Below, piece by piece: positions 33,188-41,803 of a DNA stretch of 64,000 bases (positions are counted from its first letter, which is position 1; each line of letters begins with the position of its first letter). Source of the stretch: Kaistella sp. 97-N-M2 (lineage in GTDB: Bacteria > Bacteroidota > Bacteroidia > Flavobacteriales > Weeksellaceae). A program made the position numbers and the translations under genes. Below the pieces are notes generated by a model. It saw nothing but the letters and a program-made list of their open reading frames with translations, did not search any database and was not told the DNA's origin. Location: assembly GCF_021513235.1 (NCBI RefSeq), contig NZ_CP090976.1, positions 1,302,001 through 1,366,000 of the forward strand. Reading direction: 5' to 3'.

Positions 33188-33820
33188 TTACGGAATATTC
33201 AAATATTTATGCGTTTGCACCGAGGCCAGCCATTTGGGATTTGCCATAATGAAGTCGGTAATTTTCGGATACATTTCGTCGCGTTTGCTCCATTCGCTTT
33301 GCAGATAAAGTCTGCAGTTTTCCGAAACTTTTGCTGCCTGTTCTTCCGCGAATTTAAAATCGTTATTGTTGAAGATAATCATTTTCAACTCGCTTGCCTG
33401 AGAATAAATGGCGTCTTTGGGTAAACCGGTTTTCTTTGGGGAAAGCGTAATCCAGTCTAAAACGCCGCTCATTTCGTAGGCGCCGGATGTTTCGATATGA
33501 ATGTCGCAACCCAGTCCTTTCAGCTTTTCCGTGAGAAAAGTTAAGTTCCACATCAGCGGTTCGCCGCCGGTTAAGACCACGGTTTTGCAGTGGCGGGCTG
33601 CGGTTTCTGCAATTTCCTGCGCCGACATCAAAGGATGGAGATTCGGATCCCAGCTTTCTTTCACATCGCACCAGTGGCAGCCCACATCGCAGCCTCCCAG
33701 GCGGATGAAATACGCCGCTTTTCCGGTATGGGCACCTTCGCCCTGAATGGTGTAAAAATGCTCCATCACAGGGAGCATTTTACCTTCTTTCAATAAAATA
33801 TTTTCTTCTTCTTTAATCAT
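33188..33820 (-). CDS. queE: 7-carboxy-7-deazaguanine synthase
   Basis: QueE is a radical-SAM enzyme of queuosine synthesis that rearranges 6-carboxy-tetrahydropterin to 7-carboxy-7-deazaguanine. The 210-residue protein has the shortened barrel typical of QueE, the cluster motif CDVGCHWC near residue 45, and the conserved GGEPLMW and ETSG segments. A GEGAHTGKAAYFIRLGGC segment precedes the cluster. The gene starts inside the end of folD (8-bp overlap). The other que genes are not in this window. Confidence 0.94.
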   Translation of the reverse strand: MIKEEENILLKEGKMLPVMEHFYTIQGEGAHTGKAAYFIRLGGCDVGCHWCDVKESWDPNLHPLMSAQEIAETAARHCKTVVLTGGEPLMWNLTFLTEKLKGLGCDIHIETSGAYEMSGVLDWITLSPKKTGLPKDAIYSQASELKMIIFNNNDFKFAEEQAAKVSENCRLYLQSEWSKRDEMYPKITDFIMANPKWLASVQTHKYLNIP

Positions 33821-34697
33821 TATATACAGACGTTTTATACGCCAAAATGGTGTTTTTGAGCAACATTGCCCGCGTCATAGGTCCCACGCCGCCGGGAACC
33901 GGCGTAATGGCTTCGGCTTTGTCTTTACAGCTTTCGAAATCAACGTCGCCCATCAGTTTATAGCCTTTTTCGGTGTTGTCTTCAACGCGCGTAATTCCGA
34001 CGTCGATTACGATGGCTCCTTTTTTAATCATATCTCCTTTCAGAAAGTTCGGATCGCCCAAAGCCGTAATCACAATATCGGCGTTTCTTGTAAACTCTTC
34101 AATATGAGGGGTGTAGGAATGCGTCAAAGTTACGGTAGAATTCCCCGGAAAGTCTTTTCTTCCCATCAAAATACTCATGGGTCTTCCGACAATGCGGCTT
34201 CTGCCGATGATCACGCAGTGTTTTCCTTTCGTATCGATTTGATAGCGTTCCAAAAGCGTTAAAATTCCAAACGGCGTTGCAGGTAAAAAAGTGTCCATTT
34301 CCAGCGCCATTTTACCGAAATTTTCCGGGTGAAAACCATCTACGTCTTTTCGAGGATCGATGGCCATAATAATTTTCTCCTGGTCGATCTGTTTTGGTAA
34401 AGGCAGCTGCACGATGAAACCGTCGATGTCTTTTGATTTGTTTAGCTCGTCGATTTTTTCTAAAAGTTCCGCCTCCGAAACCGTGCTCGAAAATTTAACA
34501 AGAGAAGATTTGAAGCCGACTTCTTTGCAGTCTTTAATTTTGTTATTCACATAAGTCATGCTCGCGCCGTTGTTTCCCACAAGAATTGCGACCAAATGTG
34601 GCGGACGTCTTTTTCCTGCCACAATTTTATCAACATCAGCGCGGATCTCCTGTTTAATTTCTTTCGAAACCTTCAATCCATCGAGAATTTTTGCCAT
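33813..34697 (-). CDS. folD: Methylenetetrahydrofolate dehydrogenase/cyclohydrolase FolD
   Basis: FolD interconverts 5,10-methylene- and 10-formyl-tetrahydrofolate in one-carbon metabolism, using NADP. The 294-residue protein contains the conserved YVNNKIKDCKEVGF lysine (residue ~54), the GFIVQLPLPKQ block, the Rossmann motif GRSRIVGRP and the end PVPGGVGPMTRAMLL. It follows pgi by 29 bp and overlaps queE by eight bases, so the three are probably cotranscribed. Confidence 0.97.
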   Translation of the reverse strand: MAKILDGLKVSKEIKQEIRADVDKIVAGKRRPPHLVAILVGNNGASMTYVNNKIKDCKEVGFKSSLVKFSSTVSEAELLEKIDELNKSKDIDGFIVQLPLPKQIDQEKIIMAIDPRKDVDGFHPENFGKMALEMDTFLPATPFGILTLLERYQIDTKGKHCVIIGRSRIVGRPMSILMGRKDFPGNSTVTLTHSYTPHIEEFTRNADIVITALGDPNFLKGDMIKKGAIVIDVGITRVEDNTEKGYKLMGDVDFESCKDKAEAITPVPGGVGPMTRAMLLKNTILAYKTSVYND

Positions 34698-34726
34698 TTT
34701 ACTTTTACTTTAGATTTATTTGGGAT

Positions 34727-36367
34727 TTACTTTTTCTCTTTAAAATAATTCATCAAACCATTGGTTGAAGAATCGTGGGAAGCGATTGTTTCGTTGCTTT
34801 TAATCTCGGAAAGAATTTTGCCGGCCAGTACTTTTCCTAACTCCACGCCGAACTGATCGAAACTGAAAATATTCCAGATGACGCCCTGCACGAAAATTTT
34901 GTGTTCATACAGCGCAATCAGCTGACCTAAAGAAAACGGACTTAATTCATTAAATAACAACGAGTTTGTCGGCGTGTTGCCGTGAAAGACTTTGTAATTA
35001 ACCAACCGCTCGATCTCTTCTTCCGATTTGCCAGATTTTTTCAGGTCTGCTCTGGCTTCTTCTTCTGTTTTTCCGAAAGCCAGCGCTTCGGTTTGCGCAA
35101 AAAAGTTTGCCATAAGTTTTTCCTGATGATCCGAAACTTTATTCAAAGATTTTGCGTAAGCGATGAAATCGGCGGGAATTAATTCTGTTCCCTGGTGAAT
35201 TAACTGATAAAAAGCGTGCTGCCCGTTTGTTCCGGGTTCGCCCCAAATAATTGGGCCAGTTTCATATTCAACAAAATTACCGTTTCGATCCACGCATTTG
35301 CCGTTGCTTTCCATATCGCCCTGTTGTAAATACGCCGGGAAACGATCTAAATATTGAGAGTAGGGAAGAATGGCGTACGTTCCGGCATCAAAAAAATTGC
35401 GGTACCAAATGCCCGACAGCGCCATCAAAACCGGCACATTTTCTTTAAAATCGGCGGTACGGAAATGAATATCTGTTTCATTCGCGCCTTTCAGCAACTG
35501 CTCGAAATGATCATAACCTACGAAGAGAACGATGCTCAGGCCGATCGCACTCCAAAGCGAATATCTTCCGCCGACCCAATCCCAGAATTCAAAAATATTT
35601 TCTTCTGCAATCCCGAAATCTTTCACCGCGTCGGTATTGGTAGAAAGCGCGACGAAATGTTTCGCCACATCTTCCTGTTTACCAGCTTTTAAAAACCAGT
35701 CTTTTGCAGAGGCTGCATTGGTCATGGTTTCCTGCGTGGTAAAAGTTTTGGAAGCGATAATGAAAAGCGTAGTTTCAGGATTCAGATCTTTTAAAGTTTC
35801 TGCGATATGATTGCCGTCTACATTGGAAACAAAATGGACTTCCAGACGTGTTTTGAAATGTTTCAACGCGGAACACACCATCACGGGTCCCAAATCGGAG
35901 CCGCCAATGCCGATGTTCACCACATCTGTGATTTCTTTGCCCGAAAAACCTTTGTGTTCGCCGGAAATAATTTTTTCGGAGAAGTTTTTCATTTGGTTTA
36001 AAACTTTCCGGATCGCGGGTTTAATATTTTCGCCGTCCACCAAAATTTCCTGATCCGAAAAATCCCGTAAAGCCGTGTGCAAAACCGCTCGGCCCTCGGT
36101 TTCGTTGATGATGTCTCCGGTGAACATTTTTTCGATTGCAGTTTTTACCCCGCATTCTTCGGCTAAATTTTGCAAAAGATCAAACGTTCTTCCATCGATG
36201 AGATTTTTGGAATAATCGAAAAGATAGTTTTCGCGCTGAACCGAAAATTGCTTGAAACGCTCGGGATTATATTCAAAAAGGGTTCGAAGTTCAAAATCGT
36301 TTTGCGCAAAATGCTCGTTGAGTGCTTTCCAGGCATCGGTTTGGATAGGATTTATTTTCGGCAACAT
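34727..36367 (-). CDS. pgi: Glucose-6-phosphate isomerase
   Basis: Pgi interconverts glucose-6-phosphate and fructose-6-phosphate in glycolysis and gluconeogenesis. The protein has 546 residues, the normal length. The conserved [11 protein letters not shown] phosphate-binding segment, [10 protein letters not shown], the catalytic Glu in [15 protein letters not shown] region and the C-terminal QFGVELGK lysine are visible. I chose ATG 36367; the longer frame to 36406 has no support. It is first in the folD-queE operon. Confidence 0.96.
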   Translation of the reverse strand: MLPKINPIQTDAWKALNEHFAQNDFELRTLFEYNPERFKQFSVQRENYLFDYSKNLIDGRTFDLLQNLAEECGVKTAIEKMFTGDIINETEGRAVLHTALRDFSDQEILVDGENIKPAIRKVLNQMKNFSEKIISGEHKGFSGKEITDVVNIGIGGSDLGPVMVCSALKHFKTRLEVHFVSNVDGNHIAETLKDLNPETTLFIIASKTFTTQETMTNAASAKDWFLKAGKQEDVAKHFVALSTNTDAVKDFGIAEENIFEFWDWVGGRYSLWSAIGLSIVLFVGYDHFEQLLKGANETDIHFRTADFKENVPVLMALSGIWYRNFFDAGTYAILPYSQYLDRFPAYLQQGDMESNGKCVDRNGNFVEYETGPIIWGEPGTNGQHAFYQLIHQGTELIPADFIAYAKSLNKVSDHQEKLMANFFAQTEALAFGKTEEEARADLKKSGKSEEEIERLVNYKVFHGNTPTNSLLFNELSPFSLGQLIALYEHKIFVQGVIWNIFSFDQFGVELGKVLAGKILSEIKSNETIASHDSSTNGLMNYFKEKK

Positions 36368-36420
36368 ATTTTTTAATTTTTTAACCTTAAAAAGGGTATT
36401 GATCAAGGCGCAAATTTACG

Positions 36421-36454
36421 GAAAAATAAAACCTCCGAAAAAATTCCAGAGGTT
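36421..36454 (-). terminator. Terminator of the DUF4349 gene
   Basis: On the minus strand AACCTC...GGAGGTT pair around an AT-rich loop and are followed by TTTTATTTTT. It lies ~20 bases past the stop at 36474 and before pgi. Confidence 0.6.
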
Positions 36455-36473
36455 GAATTTCAAGGACTTTCCT

Positions 36474-37388
36474 TTACTGGGGTGAAGTTGGGTTCTCGAA
36501 CTTGCCCAGGGTTTTTCGTTTTCGGAGAATATAAAAAATGAATCCACCGATGATGATGAGCGGCCAGATTTTCAGCATGCCTAAAATGATACTTTGAATC
36601 AAATAAAATCCTTCCGACACGGCATTTTTTGCCTCGTAATTGAAATTGTTTTGATACTGATCGTCCCTGTTTTTCGTATTCGAAACCGGAATTTCTGCGA
36701 GGCGAAGTTGCGGTTCTTTCAGGTAAATGTCGATGTTGCTGTATTTAAGTTGATCTTGCATGTCGAAAGCGCTTATTTTTTGATAGTTGCCTTCCTGCTC
36801 GTTATCATCCGACATCTTTACCTTTCCTTTATCGAGGTGTAACTTCTCAATATTCCCAGCACTTTTTGAATTTCGTTTCGCTTCGAGTTCCGCCAGTTTG
36901 ATGTTTGAAGTAACATCTTCCGCCAGAATCGACCGCAAAGTGAGAAACACTTTTTTATTGTTGATCAAAAGCAGGAGGTCGCCTAATTTTTCCGTAGGAA
37001 CGCGGACCTGCATTGTGTTTTCGGTTTGAAATTTCCGAACTATTATGGCATTTTCATCAGAGATTGCAAGCGTTTCTTCCGACAAAATCTGTGAATTCAG
37101 GTCGCTCGACGTAACAAACCCGCCCAAATCTTTTAAAGATTTTTCAATGTAAACCGTAGCGTCGTACACATCTTTGACTTCCATGCTAACTTCGGCGGAT
37201 TTTATGAACTGTTTGTCTTTCACAGCCATCGTTGCCACCGATGAAATGCTGTCGTTGGTTGCGGCGGGAGAATTTTCATCAGCAATACTTACACTGTTCG
37301 CGGTTTCTGCGGTGCCGGATTTTTCACAGGCGGCGAAGCAGGTAAACATGATCAAAACAATCGCGGTGTGGGAAAATGTTGTTTTCAT
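36474..37388 (-). CDS. DUF4349 family lipoprotein with C-terminal membrane helix
   Basis: The 304-residue protein has a lipobox-like CFAACEKSG at the N-terminus. A DUF4349 domain fills most of the length: QFIKSAEVSMEVKDVYDATVYIEKS, the GGFVTSSDLN segment and MQVRVPTEKLGDLLLLIN. A C-terminal transmembrane helix (LIIIGGFIFYILRKRK) follows. Proteins of this family are of unknown function, possibly anti-sigma or envelope stress sensors. It is followed by a hairpin and has TTTGTAAA repeats upstream. Confidence 0.85.
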   Translation of the reverse strand: MKTTFSHTAIVLIMFTCFAACEKSGTAETANSVSIADENSPAATNDSISSVATMAVKDKQFIKSAEVSMEVKDVYDATVYIEKSLKDLGGFVTSSDLNSQILSEETLAISDENAIIVRKFQTENTMQVRVPTEKLGDLLLLINNKKVFLTLRSILAEDVTSNIKLAELEAKRNSKSAGNIEKLHLDKGKVKMSDDNEQEGNYQKISAFDMQDQLKYSNIDIYLKEPQLRLAEIPVSNTKNRDDQYQNNFNYEAKNAVSEGFYLIQSIILGMLKIWPLIIIGGFIFYILRKRKTLGKFENPTSPQ

Positions 37389-37434
37389 AACGGAAATTTT
37401 TTGGATTAATTAAATCAAATGTCCGCGTGAAATT

Positions 37435-37516
37435 TTTGTAAAGTTTGTAAAAGGCTTTTATTGTTTTTGTAAAGATTTAATTCCTGCTAAATATTTGATT
37501 GGCAGTATTTTGTAAA
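37435..37516. repeat. Four TTTGTAAA copies upstream of the DUF4349 gene
   Basis: Copies of TTTGTAAA start at 37435, 37444, 37466 and 37509, in the 184-bp gap between the DUF4349 and DoxX genes. Their starts are 9, 22 and 43 bases apart. They could be a regulator-binding array or chance in AT-rich sequence. Confidence 0.4.
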
Positions 37517-37520
37517 ACAG

Positions 37521-37556
37521 AAAAATCTTCTTCCGGAGAAAAAGATTCTATTTAAT
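37521..37556 (-). terminator. Weak terminator after the DoxX gene
   Basis: On the minus strand AATCTTTTTCTCC and GGAAGAAGATT can pair with a bulge, followed by TTTTTC. The stem is imperfect, so the call is tentative. Confidence 0.4.
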
Positions 37557-37572
37557 TTAAAGAAGTTTTATG

Positions 37573-37950
37573 CTAACTGAAGATCGCGCGAAGTTTATGT
37601 TTGTTATCAAACAGGATCCAAAGCAAGATTAAAAACAGAATTACGGCGATGGCGATTCCCTGTATTCCCGGCGAAACCGTAAAGTTTTGGGCTAAAATAC
37701 CGATCATTACAGGAAATAATACCAGCGCGCCTATTGTTCTGGTTCTCGGAAAAAGAGCCAGAAGACCACCGGTTAATTCCATCGCGCCAACTAAAGGCAA
37801 TAACCACGGTATTTGCATTATCGCGCTGAAGACTTTTTGCGTTTCTTCCGGCAACTCCGGCACTGGCATGTAATGTAGAAATTTGTCGAGACCTGCGTTG
37901 ATGAACATCAAAGCAAACAACGTGAAGAGAAGTGTTTTAAGAATTTTCAT
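37573..37950 (-). CDS. DoxX-family membrane protein
   Basis: The 125-residue protein has four transmembrane helices and the DoxX-like pattern: LFALMFINAGLDKF in helix 1, WLLPLVGAMELTGGLLALF in helix 2, IGALVLFPVMIGILAQNF in helix 3, and AIAVILFLILLWILF in helix 4. DoxX-type proteins are linked to quinone/thiosulfate redox or are of unknown function. It may be followed by a weak terminator. It stands between the AI-2E-type permease and DUF4349 on the same strand. Confidence 0.85.
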   Translation of the reverse strand: MKILKTLLFTLFALMFINAGLDKFLHYMPVPELPEETQKVFSAIMQIPWLLPLVGAMELTGGLLALFPRTRTIGALVLFPVMIGILAQNFTVSPGIQGIAIAVILFLILLWILFDNKHKLRAIFS

Positions 37951-37981
37951 GATTTAAGTTTTTGGTAAATCAAATTTAATA

Positions 37982-39091
37982 TTATTCTTTTTCCTCTAAA
38001 ATAATTTTTTTCGTGATTTTATATTTTCTGCGCGTTCGGTTCAGCCTGCTTTCTTCGCCAAGCAGTTTTCCCCAAGGCTCCAACCCTTCAATTCTCTCGA
38101 AAATAATTTTTAAAATGGCGAGGAAAGGAATACTCAGAAACATCCCCGAAATTCCCCACAATTCTTCGCCGATCAAAAGACCGATAAACGTGAAAAGGGC
38201 ATTAATTTTAACCTTCGAACCCACGACCAAAGGGAGCGTAATATTGGCATCTACCGCATGAATGGCGATAAAGCCGAAAAGAACGAAAAGCGTGTGATTT
38301 CCGCCGGTTGCGAAGGAAATAAGACAAGCAATTGCAGCGGAAAACAAAATTCCAATGTAAGGAATAACGTTGAGCAAACCGGTTAAAATACCCAACAAAA
38401 TGGCATATTTTACGCCCAAAACCGAGAGCAAAATGGTTGTGAGGACACTCACGATTAAAATTTGAATGAGTAGTCCGGAAATATATTCCTTTATAATTTT
38501 TTGAATTTCTAATATGGCCTCGTTTACTTTCGAAAAATGTTTTTGATGAAAGACGGAAGTAATGAAAGTATATAATATTCGGCGGTAATTTAAAAGAAAA
38601 ATAAAAAACAAAGCACTGAAAATAAAAAATGCCATCGTCGACGAAAACATTGCTACGGTGAAACCTAAAATAATTCCCGTCGAGGAGAGCAGGTTTTCCA
38701 ATCCCTGATCGATATAACTCATCTGCTTCTCGAAGTTTACGTGAAAAGTTTTCGAAACCCAAATCTGCAGGTCGTTAAATGATTTTGAAACCTGTGTTTT
38801 CAGCACGGGAAAATCGCTCGCAAAATCACTGAGTTGCGTGGTGAAAAAATAGATAAGTGCAGACAGGAAAACCATCATCACCAGTAGTGAAGAAAAGGTA
38901 GAAATGGTGCGGGAAAACTTAAATTTCCGTTCCAAATAATTAGCGAACGGAAGAAATAAAAGCGCCATCAGAAAAGCAAAAAAAAGGGGCGCCAGTACGC
39001 CTTTGCCCACTTTTGCCAAATAGCCTAAAGCCAAAATGCTCACAAGAATCAGCGCGAGACGCAGCACAAACGGAAGCTTCATTTCTTTCAT
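37982..39091 (-). CDS. AI-2E-family transporter
   Basis: The 369-residue protein has the AI-2E (TqsA-like) layout: about eight transmembrane helices, a central coil around PVLKTQVSKSFNDLQIW, and the C-terminal conserved VGSKVKINALFTFIGLLIGEELWGI and GMFLSIPFLAILKI. Family members export small molecules, including Na+/Li+ or autoinducer-2; the substrate cannot be told from sequence. I chose ATG 39091 over 39106 because it starts the conserved MKLP-x-x-LRLALILVS segment. It is downstream of lon. Confidence 0.88.
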   Translation of the reverse strand: MKEMKLPFVLRLALILVSILALGYLAKVGKGVLAPLFFAFLMALLFLPFANYLERKFKFSRTISTFSSLLVMMVFLSALIYFFTTQLSDFASDFPVLKTQVSKSFNDLQIWVSKTFHVNFEKQMSYIDQGLENLLSSTGIILGFTVAMFSSTMAFFIFSALFFIFLLNYRRILYTFITSVFHQKHFSKVNEAILEIQKIIKEYISGLLIQILIVSVLTTILLSVLGVKYAILLGILTGLLNVIPYIGILFSAAIACLISFATGGNHTLFVLFGFIAIHAVDANITLPLVVGSKVKINALFTFIGLLIGEELWGISGMFLSIPFLAILKIIFERIEGLEPWGKLLGEESRLNRTRRKYKITKKIILEEKE

Positions 39092-39126
39092 CAAACAAAG
39101 TAACAATAAAAATGTTTTTTAAAAAG

Positions 39127-39155
39127 AAAAACGTTCCAACTAATTGAAACGTTTT
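39127..39155 (-). terminator. Terminator of lon
   Basis: On the minus strand AAAACGTTTC and GGAACGTTTT form a ten-pair stem (one wobble) with a ~9-base loop and a TCTTTTT tail. It lies just after the lon stop at 39163. Confidence 0.75.
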
Positions 39156-39162
39156 CTAAACT

Positions 39163-41568
39163 TTATCTTTCGAGCGCCAGATCGATGACTTCGCTCATGC
39201 GGCTCACATAGTGGACCTTCAGCATTTTCAGATAATCTTTTTTAATTTCTTCCACATCTTTTCGGTTGGCTTCGCACAAAATAATTTCTTTTATTCCGGC
39301 GCGGGCGGCGGCGAGTAATTTTTCTTTGATGCCACCCACAGGGAGCACTTTTCCGCGCAATGTAATTTCACCCGTCATGGCGAGGTGCGATTTTACTTTT
39401 TTGTTTTTGAAACTGGAAACGATGGAGGTCAGCATGGCGATTCCGGCAGACGGGCCGTCTTTAGGCGTAGCGCCTTCCGGAACGTGGACGTGGATGTTGT
39501 TTTTCTGAATATCTTCCGAATTAATCCCGAGTTCCGTATGTTTTGCTTTGATGTATTCCAGCGCGATGGTCGCGGATTCTTTCATTACATTTCCGAGGTT
39601 TCCCGTCATCGTAAGCGTTCCTTTTCCTTCGCTCAAAATACTTTCGATGAACAGGATGTCGCCACCCACAGACGTCCACGCCAAACCGGTAACAACGCCG
39701 GGAACGCTCGTGATTTCGGATAAGTTTTTCATGCGTGGAATGCCTAAAATTTCGTCTATCTTTTCGACGGAAATTTTCGGGTTGTAAGTTTTCTCCATGG
39801 CAGTTTGCAAAGCAATCCATCTCGCAACGGAAGCGATCTGCTTTTCTAATCCACGAACGCCACTTTCCGACGTATGTGCATCGACGATATGTTTAAGCTC
39901 CGGATTTCCAAGTTTGAAAGATTTTGCGTCCAAACCATTTTCCTCCTGCTGTTTTTTAATTAAATGTCTTTTTGCGATCTCTACCTTTTCTTCCAGCGTA
40001 TAGCCCGCGATTTCGATGACTTCCATGCGGTCTAGAAGCGGTCTCTGCACGGTTGAAAGCGAGTTTGCCGTCGCGATGAACATCACTTTCGACAGATCGT
40101 AGCCCATTTCGAGGAAGTTGTCGTAGAAAGAATTGTTCTGTTCCGGATCCAAAACTTCCAGTAAGGCGGAACTTGGATCGCCGTGAATTCCGGTGGCGAT
40201 CTTGTCGATCTCGTCTAAAACGATCACAGGATTGGAGGTTCCGGCTTTTTTGATGGACTGCAGAATTCGGCCCGCCATCGCACCGATATAGGTTTTCCGG
40301 TGGCCGCGGATTTCGGATTCGTCATGCAGACCACCCAAAGAAAGTCGCACATATTTTCTTCCCAACGCATCCGCAACCGATTTTCCGAGCGACGTTTTAC
40401 CGACTCCCGGCGGGCCTACCAAACACAGAATTGGGGATTTCATGTTGTTTTTCAGTTTCAGAACCGCCATGTGCTCCAAAATTCTTTTCTTGATATCTTC
40501 TAACCCAAAATGTGCTTTGTCCAAAACTTTTTCGGCTTTGCGGATGTCGAAAATATCTTTCGAATATTTCTCCCACGGCAAATCGGTGAAGAAATCGAGA
40601 TAATTTCGCTGCACGTTATAATCCGGAGAATTCGGGTTTTGGCGCTGAAGACGGTTAATTTCTTTTTTAAAATGGTCGTCAACTTCTTCGTTCCACTTTA
40701 TTTTTTTTGCTTTTTCTAAAAGTTCCTCCACATCAGATTCGGGACCGCCGCCCAATTCATCCTGAATGGTGCGCATCTGCTGATTCAGGAAGTATTCGCG
40801 CTGGCTTTTATCTAATTCCTTATTGGTTTTCAGATGAATTTGATTGCGCAATTCAAGTTTGCGAAAATCGTCGTGCATCAGTTCGTAACACTTTTGCGCC
40901 CGGATCATCAGGCTTTTTTCCTCCAAAAGTTTTTGTTTGTCGGAGTAGGGGAAATTCGCATTCGTACAGATAAAATTGAGCAAATCTTCCGGATCGTTCA
41001 TATTCTTTATTGCAAAGTTGGCTGCGTTCGGAATATTCGGATCCAGTTCGATAATTTGCAAAGCCAAAGCTTTAATGTTTTCTAAAAGAGCGTTGTATTC
41101 CTCGGTTTTTTTCGAGTTCACCTCTCTAAGTTTCGTAATTTCGGCTTTAAAATAAGGTTTGGAAGCGGTGAAGTTTTTTATTTTAAACCTTTGAAATCCT
41201 CTGGTGATTGCCGTCACATTTCCTTCCGGAAGTTTAATAATCTTGATGATTTTCGCCAAAGTACCGATCTGATAGAGATCTTCTTCCGTCGGGTTTTCGA
41301 TCGCCGAATTATTTTGGCTTACAATCCCGATAAACTCATTGTTTTTGTGTGCTTCCTCTAAAAGTTGAATGGACATTTCGCGGCCTGCCGTAATAGGAAT
41401 GACCACTTTTGGGAACATGACCATATTGCGCACCGGCAAAATTGGATACGTTTCCTGATCGCTGTTTTTCGAGTCGTCTAAAATATCAGAAATATTAATT
41501 TCTTCGGTCACAACACTAAACCCATCTTCCATAATTTCGTCGAAAGCAATATCTTCAAATTCTGTCAT
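39163..41568 (-). CDS. lon: Lon ATP-dependent protease (endopeptidase La)
   Basis: Lon degrades misfolded and regulatory proteins in the cytoplasm. At 801 residues it has the full layout: N-terminal substrate-binding domain (~40-240), a helical region, the AAA+ domain with Walker A GPPGVGKTSLGKS (~res 390), Walker B ILLDEIDK-type VIVLDEIDK, and the C-terminal protease domain with catalytic Ser in DGPSAGIAM and Lys in GGIKEKLLAA. Two perfect palindromes precede the start, which may control its expression. A terminator follows. Confidence 0.98.
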   Translation of the reverse strand: MTEFEDIAFDEIMEDGFSVVTEEINISDILDDSKNSDQETYPILPVRNMVMFPKVVIPITAGREMSIQLLEEAHKNNEFIGIVSQNNSAIENPTEEDLYQIGTLAKIIKIIKLPEGNVTAITRGFQRFKIKNFTASKPYFKAEITKLREVNSKKTEEYNALLENIKALALQIIELDPNIPNAANFAIKNMNDPEDLLNFICTNANFPYSDKQKLLEEKSLMIRAQKCYELMHDDFRKLELRNQIHLKTNKELDKSQREYFLNQQMRTIQDELGGGPESDVEELLEKAKKIKWNEEVDDHFKKEINRLQRQNPNSPDYNVQRNYLDFFTDLPWEKYSKDIFDIRKAEKVLDKAHFGLEDIKKRILEHMAVLKLKNNMKSPILCLVGPPGVGKTSLGKSVADALGRKYVRLSLGGLHDESEIRGHRKTYIGAMAGRILQSIKKAGTSNPVIVLDEIDKIATGIHGDPSSALLEVLDPEQNNSFYDNFLEMGYDLSKVMFIATANSLSTVQRPLLDRMEVIEIAGYTLEEKVEIAKRHLIKKQQEENGLDAKSFKLGNPELKHIVDAHTSESGVRGLEKQIASVARWIALQTAMEKTYNPKISVEKIDEILGIPRMKNLSEITSVPGVVTGLAWTSVGGDILFIESILSEGKGTLTMTGNLGNVMKESATIALEYIKAKHTELGINSEDIQKNNIHVHVPEGATPKDGPSAGIAMLTSIVSSFKNKKVKSHLAMTGEITLRGKVLPVGGIKEKLLAAARAGIKEIILCEANRKDVEEIKKDYLKMLKVHYVSRMSEVIDLALER

Positions 41569-41580
41569 AATACTTTTTGG

Positions 41581-41597
41581 AATGACAAATTGTCATT
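41581..41597. promoter_or_regulatory. Palindrome AATGACA-AAT-TGTCATT in the lon leader
   Basis: A perfect seven-base inverted repeat with a three-base centre lies 13 bases before the lon start codon. A site like this could be an operator for a dimeric regulator or act at the RNA level close to the ribosome site. It is not the HrcA CIRCE element. Confidence 0.5.
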
Positions 41598-41617
41598 TAA
41601 TTTAATTAGTTACTTAA

Positions 41618-41633
41618 CAAATCCCAGGATTTG
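41618..41633. promoter_or_regulatory. Second palindrome CAAATCC-CA-GGATTTG upstream of lon
   Basis: A seven-base perfect inverted repeat with a two-base centre lies 21 bases upstream of the first lon palindrome. The two sites flank an AT-rich stretch and could bind the same or different regulators. Confidence 0.4.
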
Positions 41634-41803
41634 CTTTAAAAGTCCTTTCAATAAAAAGGTCTTTTTAATTTCGCAAGCACTATGCCACGGAAAAATTTAG
41701 ACAAAATTGGCACTATACTTAAAAATTCTTTTTTAAACCTTCAAAATTTTTCTCAATCTCTTAAAAATGTGTATTTTCGCACACTGATAAAATTATACAA
41801 AAA

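Noticed and set aside
41707-41722. TTGGCAC upstream of the ppiD-like gene as a sigma-54 (-24/-12) promoter
   Set aside because: The -24-like GG is present, but ten bases downstream the sequence is TTAA, with no GC at -12. A sigma-54 site needs both.
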